Shown: piece after piece, positions 5,604 through 6,033 of the stretch | Layout: every line of letters starts with the position of its first letter | How positions within the stretch are numbered: the stretch's first letter is position 1 | Translations under genes and position numbers: made by a program | NCBI GenBank assembly: GCA_964468125.1 | Contig: CAYXVF010000191.1 | Span: 1 to 6,033 of the forward strand | Direction: 5' to 3' | From: CAYXVF01 sp964468125 | GTDB lineage: Bacteria; Myxococcota; XYA12-FULL-58-9; CAYXVF01 | Length of the DNA stretch: 6,033 nt | The notes under the pieces: model-generated | Told to the model about the DNA's origin: nothing | The model's input: the letters and a program-made list of their open reading frames with translations, nothing else | Databases searched by the model: none

Positions 5604-6033
5604 ATGTCCTTCGCGCTCTTCTTCGAGGAAGGGCGTCTCGAGGCGGTCGACCCCTTCGCCGGCGAGCGCTACGGCGGCGCGAGCCTTGGGCCGGGTCAGT
5701 TCTATGGCGAGCTGTCGATCCTCTCCGGCGGCGCGACCATGCTCGCCTCCCGGGCGGTAGAGCGATCGAAGCTCCTGGCGGTTCCGCGCGACGCGCTCCT
5801 GCGACTGATGTCGCTGGTGCCAGAGATGTCCGACATCATCGTCACCGTCTTTGCTGCCCGACGGCGCCGCTTGCTCGAGTCCAACCAAGCCCCTCTGACG
5901 CTCATTGGCGCAGAGAAAAGCCGAGAGCTTCGTCAGATCGCAGCGTTTGCCACCGGCAATCGGATCCCGGTACGGATGATGGAGCTCAAGACCGAGTCCG
6001 CGCGAAACGAGGCCAAGACCTGCAGCATCAAGG
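5604..6033 (+). CDS. Cyclic-nucleotide-domain/thioredoxin-reductase fusion, N-terminally truncated, runs off the window
   Basis: An open frame of 143 codons continues past the edge. Residues 3-92 resemble the second half of a cyclic-nucleotide-binding fold: FFEEGRLEAVDP (a variant of the family's VVLEGRVEVV), GPGQFYGELSILSGG (29-43), LLAVPRDALLRLMSLVPEMSDII (57-79) and a basic turn ARRRRLLE (85-92). Residues 98-129 (LTLIGAEKSRELRQIAAF-NRIPVRMMELK) match the linker domain that joins such modules to an FAD-dependent thioredoxin reductase in proteins of about 550 residues. The reductase itself would lie beyond the window. The first strands and EGD-type turn of the binding domain are missing: an in-frame TGA stands at 5589-5591, no other frame supplies them, and no proper ribosome site precedes ATG 5604. 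The Arg that usually contacts the cyclic phosphate is not seen after GEL; the aligned stretch reads SGGATMLAS. It is probably a 5'-truncated pseudogene. Confidence 0.7.
   Translation, partial: MSFALFFEEGRLEAVDPFAGERYGGASLGPGQFYGELSILSGGATMLASRAVERSKLLAVPRDALLRLMSLVPEMSDIIVTVFAARRRRLLESNQAPLTLIGAEKSRELRQIAAFATGNRIPVRMMELKTESARNEAKTCSIK

Noticed and set aside
1..6033. tRNA, rRNA, CRISPR array, riboswitch, transposase or insertion sequence
   Set aside because: Read for these by eye on both strands; no cloverleaf, regular spacer-repeat array, transposase motif or terminal inverted repeats could be supported.

Overview
The window is GC-rich and comes from a Gram-negative bacterium: it encodes an outer-membrane TonB-dependent receptor and a lipoprotein. 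The GC-rich codon use, the Ser-Ser-Gly-Cys lipobox and the resemblance of the middle gene to 'MxcI'-type proteins suggest a myxobacterium or relative (Myxococcota). That placement is inference, because there is no rRNA or other taxonomic marker.

Left flank (1-745). A possible 40-residue membrane ORF (120-242) is followed directly by a strong GC hairpin (249-278). On the minus strand, 296-555 carries a broken piece of the ClpB disaggregase, about 86 codons around the second Walker A motif, with a visible one-base frameshift. Next comes a control region with five copies of TTCGCA, a 14-bp palindrome and a good Fur-box match (746-764).

Core (779-5501). Three tightly packed plus-strand genes form one probable iron-regulated operon: a TonB-dependent receptor (779-2974), a secreted lipoprotein with a beta-propeller-like sequence (2995-4242), and a four-helix PepSY inner-membrane protein (4254-5501). 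The first two genes are 20 bp apart or overlap by 4 bp, depending on the start chosen; the second and third are 11 bp apart. The inferred division of labour is: the receptor imports a ferric siderophore (or other metal complex), the lipoprotein binds or hands over the complex at the outer membrane, and the PepSY protein reduces or processes it at the inner membrane. The layout matches the Bacteroides xenosiderophore system XusA-XusB-XusC and resembles the transport genes near myxochelin clusters. No ABC permease, TonB/ExbBD or siderophore synthesis gene is in view. Two hairpins (5518-5579) close the operon.

Right flank (5604-6033, runs off the end). An open frame recognisable as a cyclic-nucleotide-binding-domain/thioredoxin-reductase fusion lacks the first part of its regulatory domain. 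Broken genes on both sides suggest the iron operon sits in a rearranged or horizontally acquired segment.
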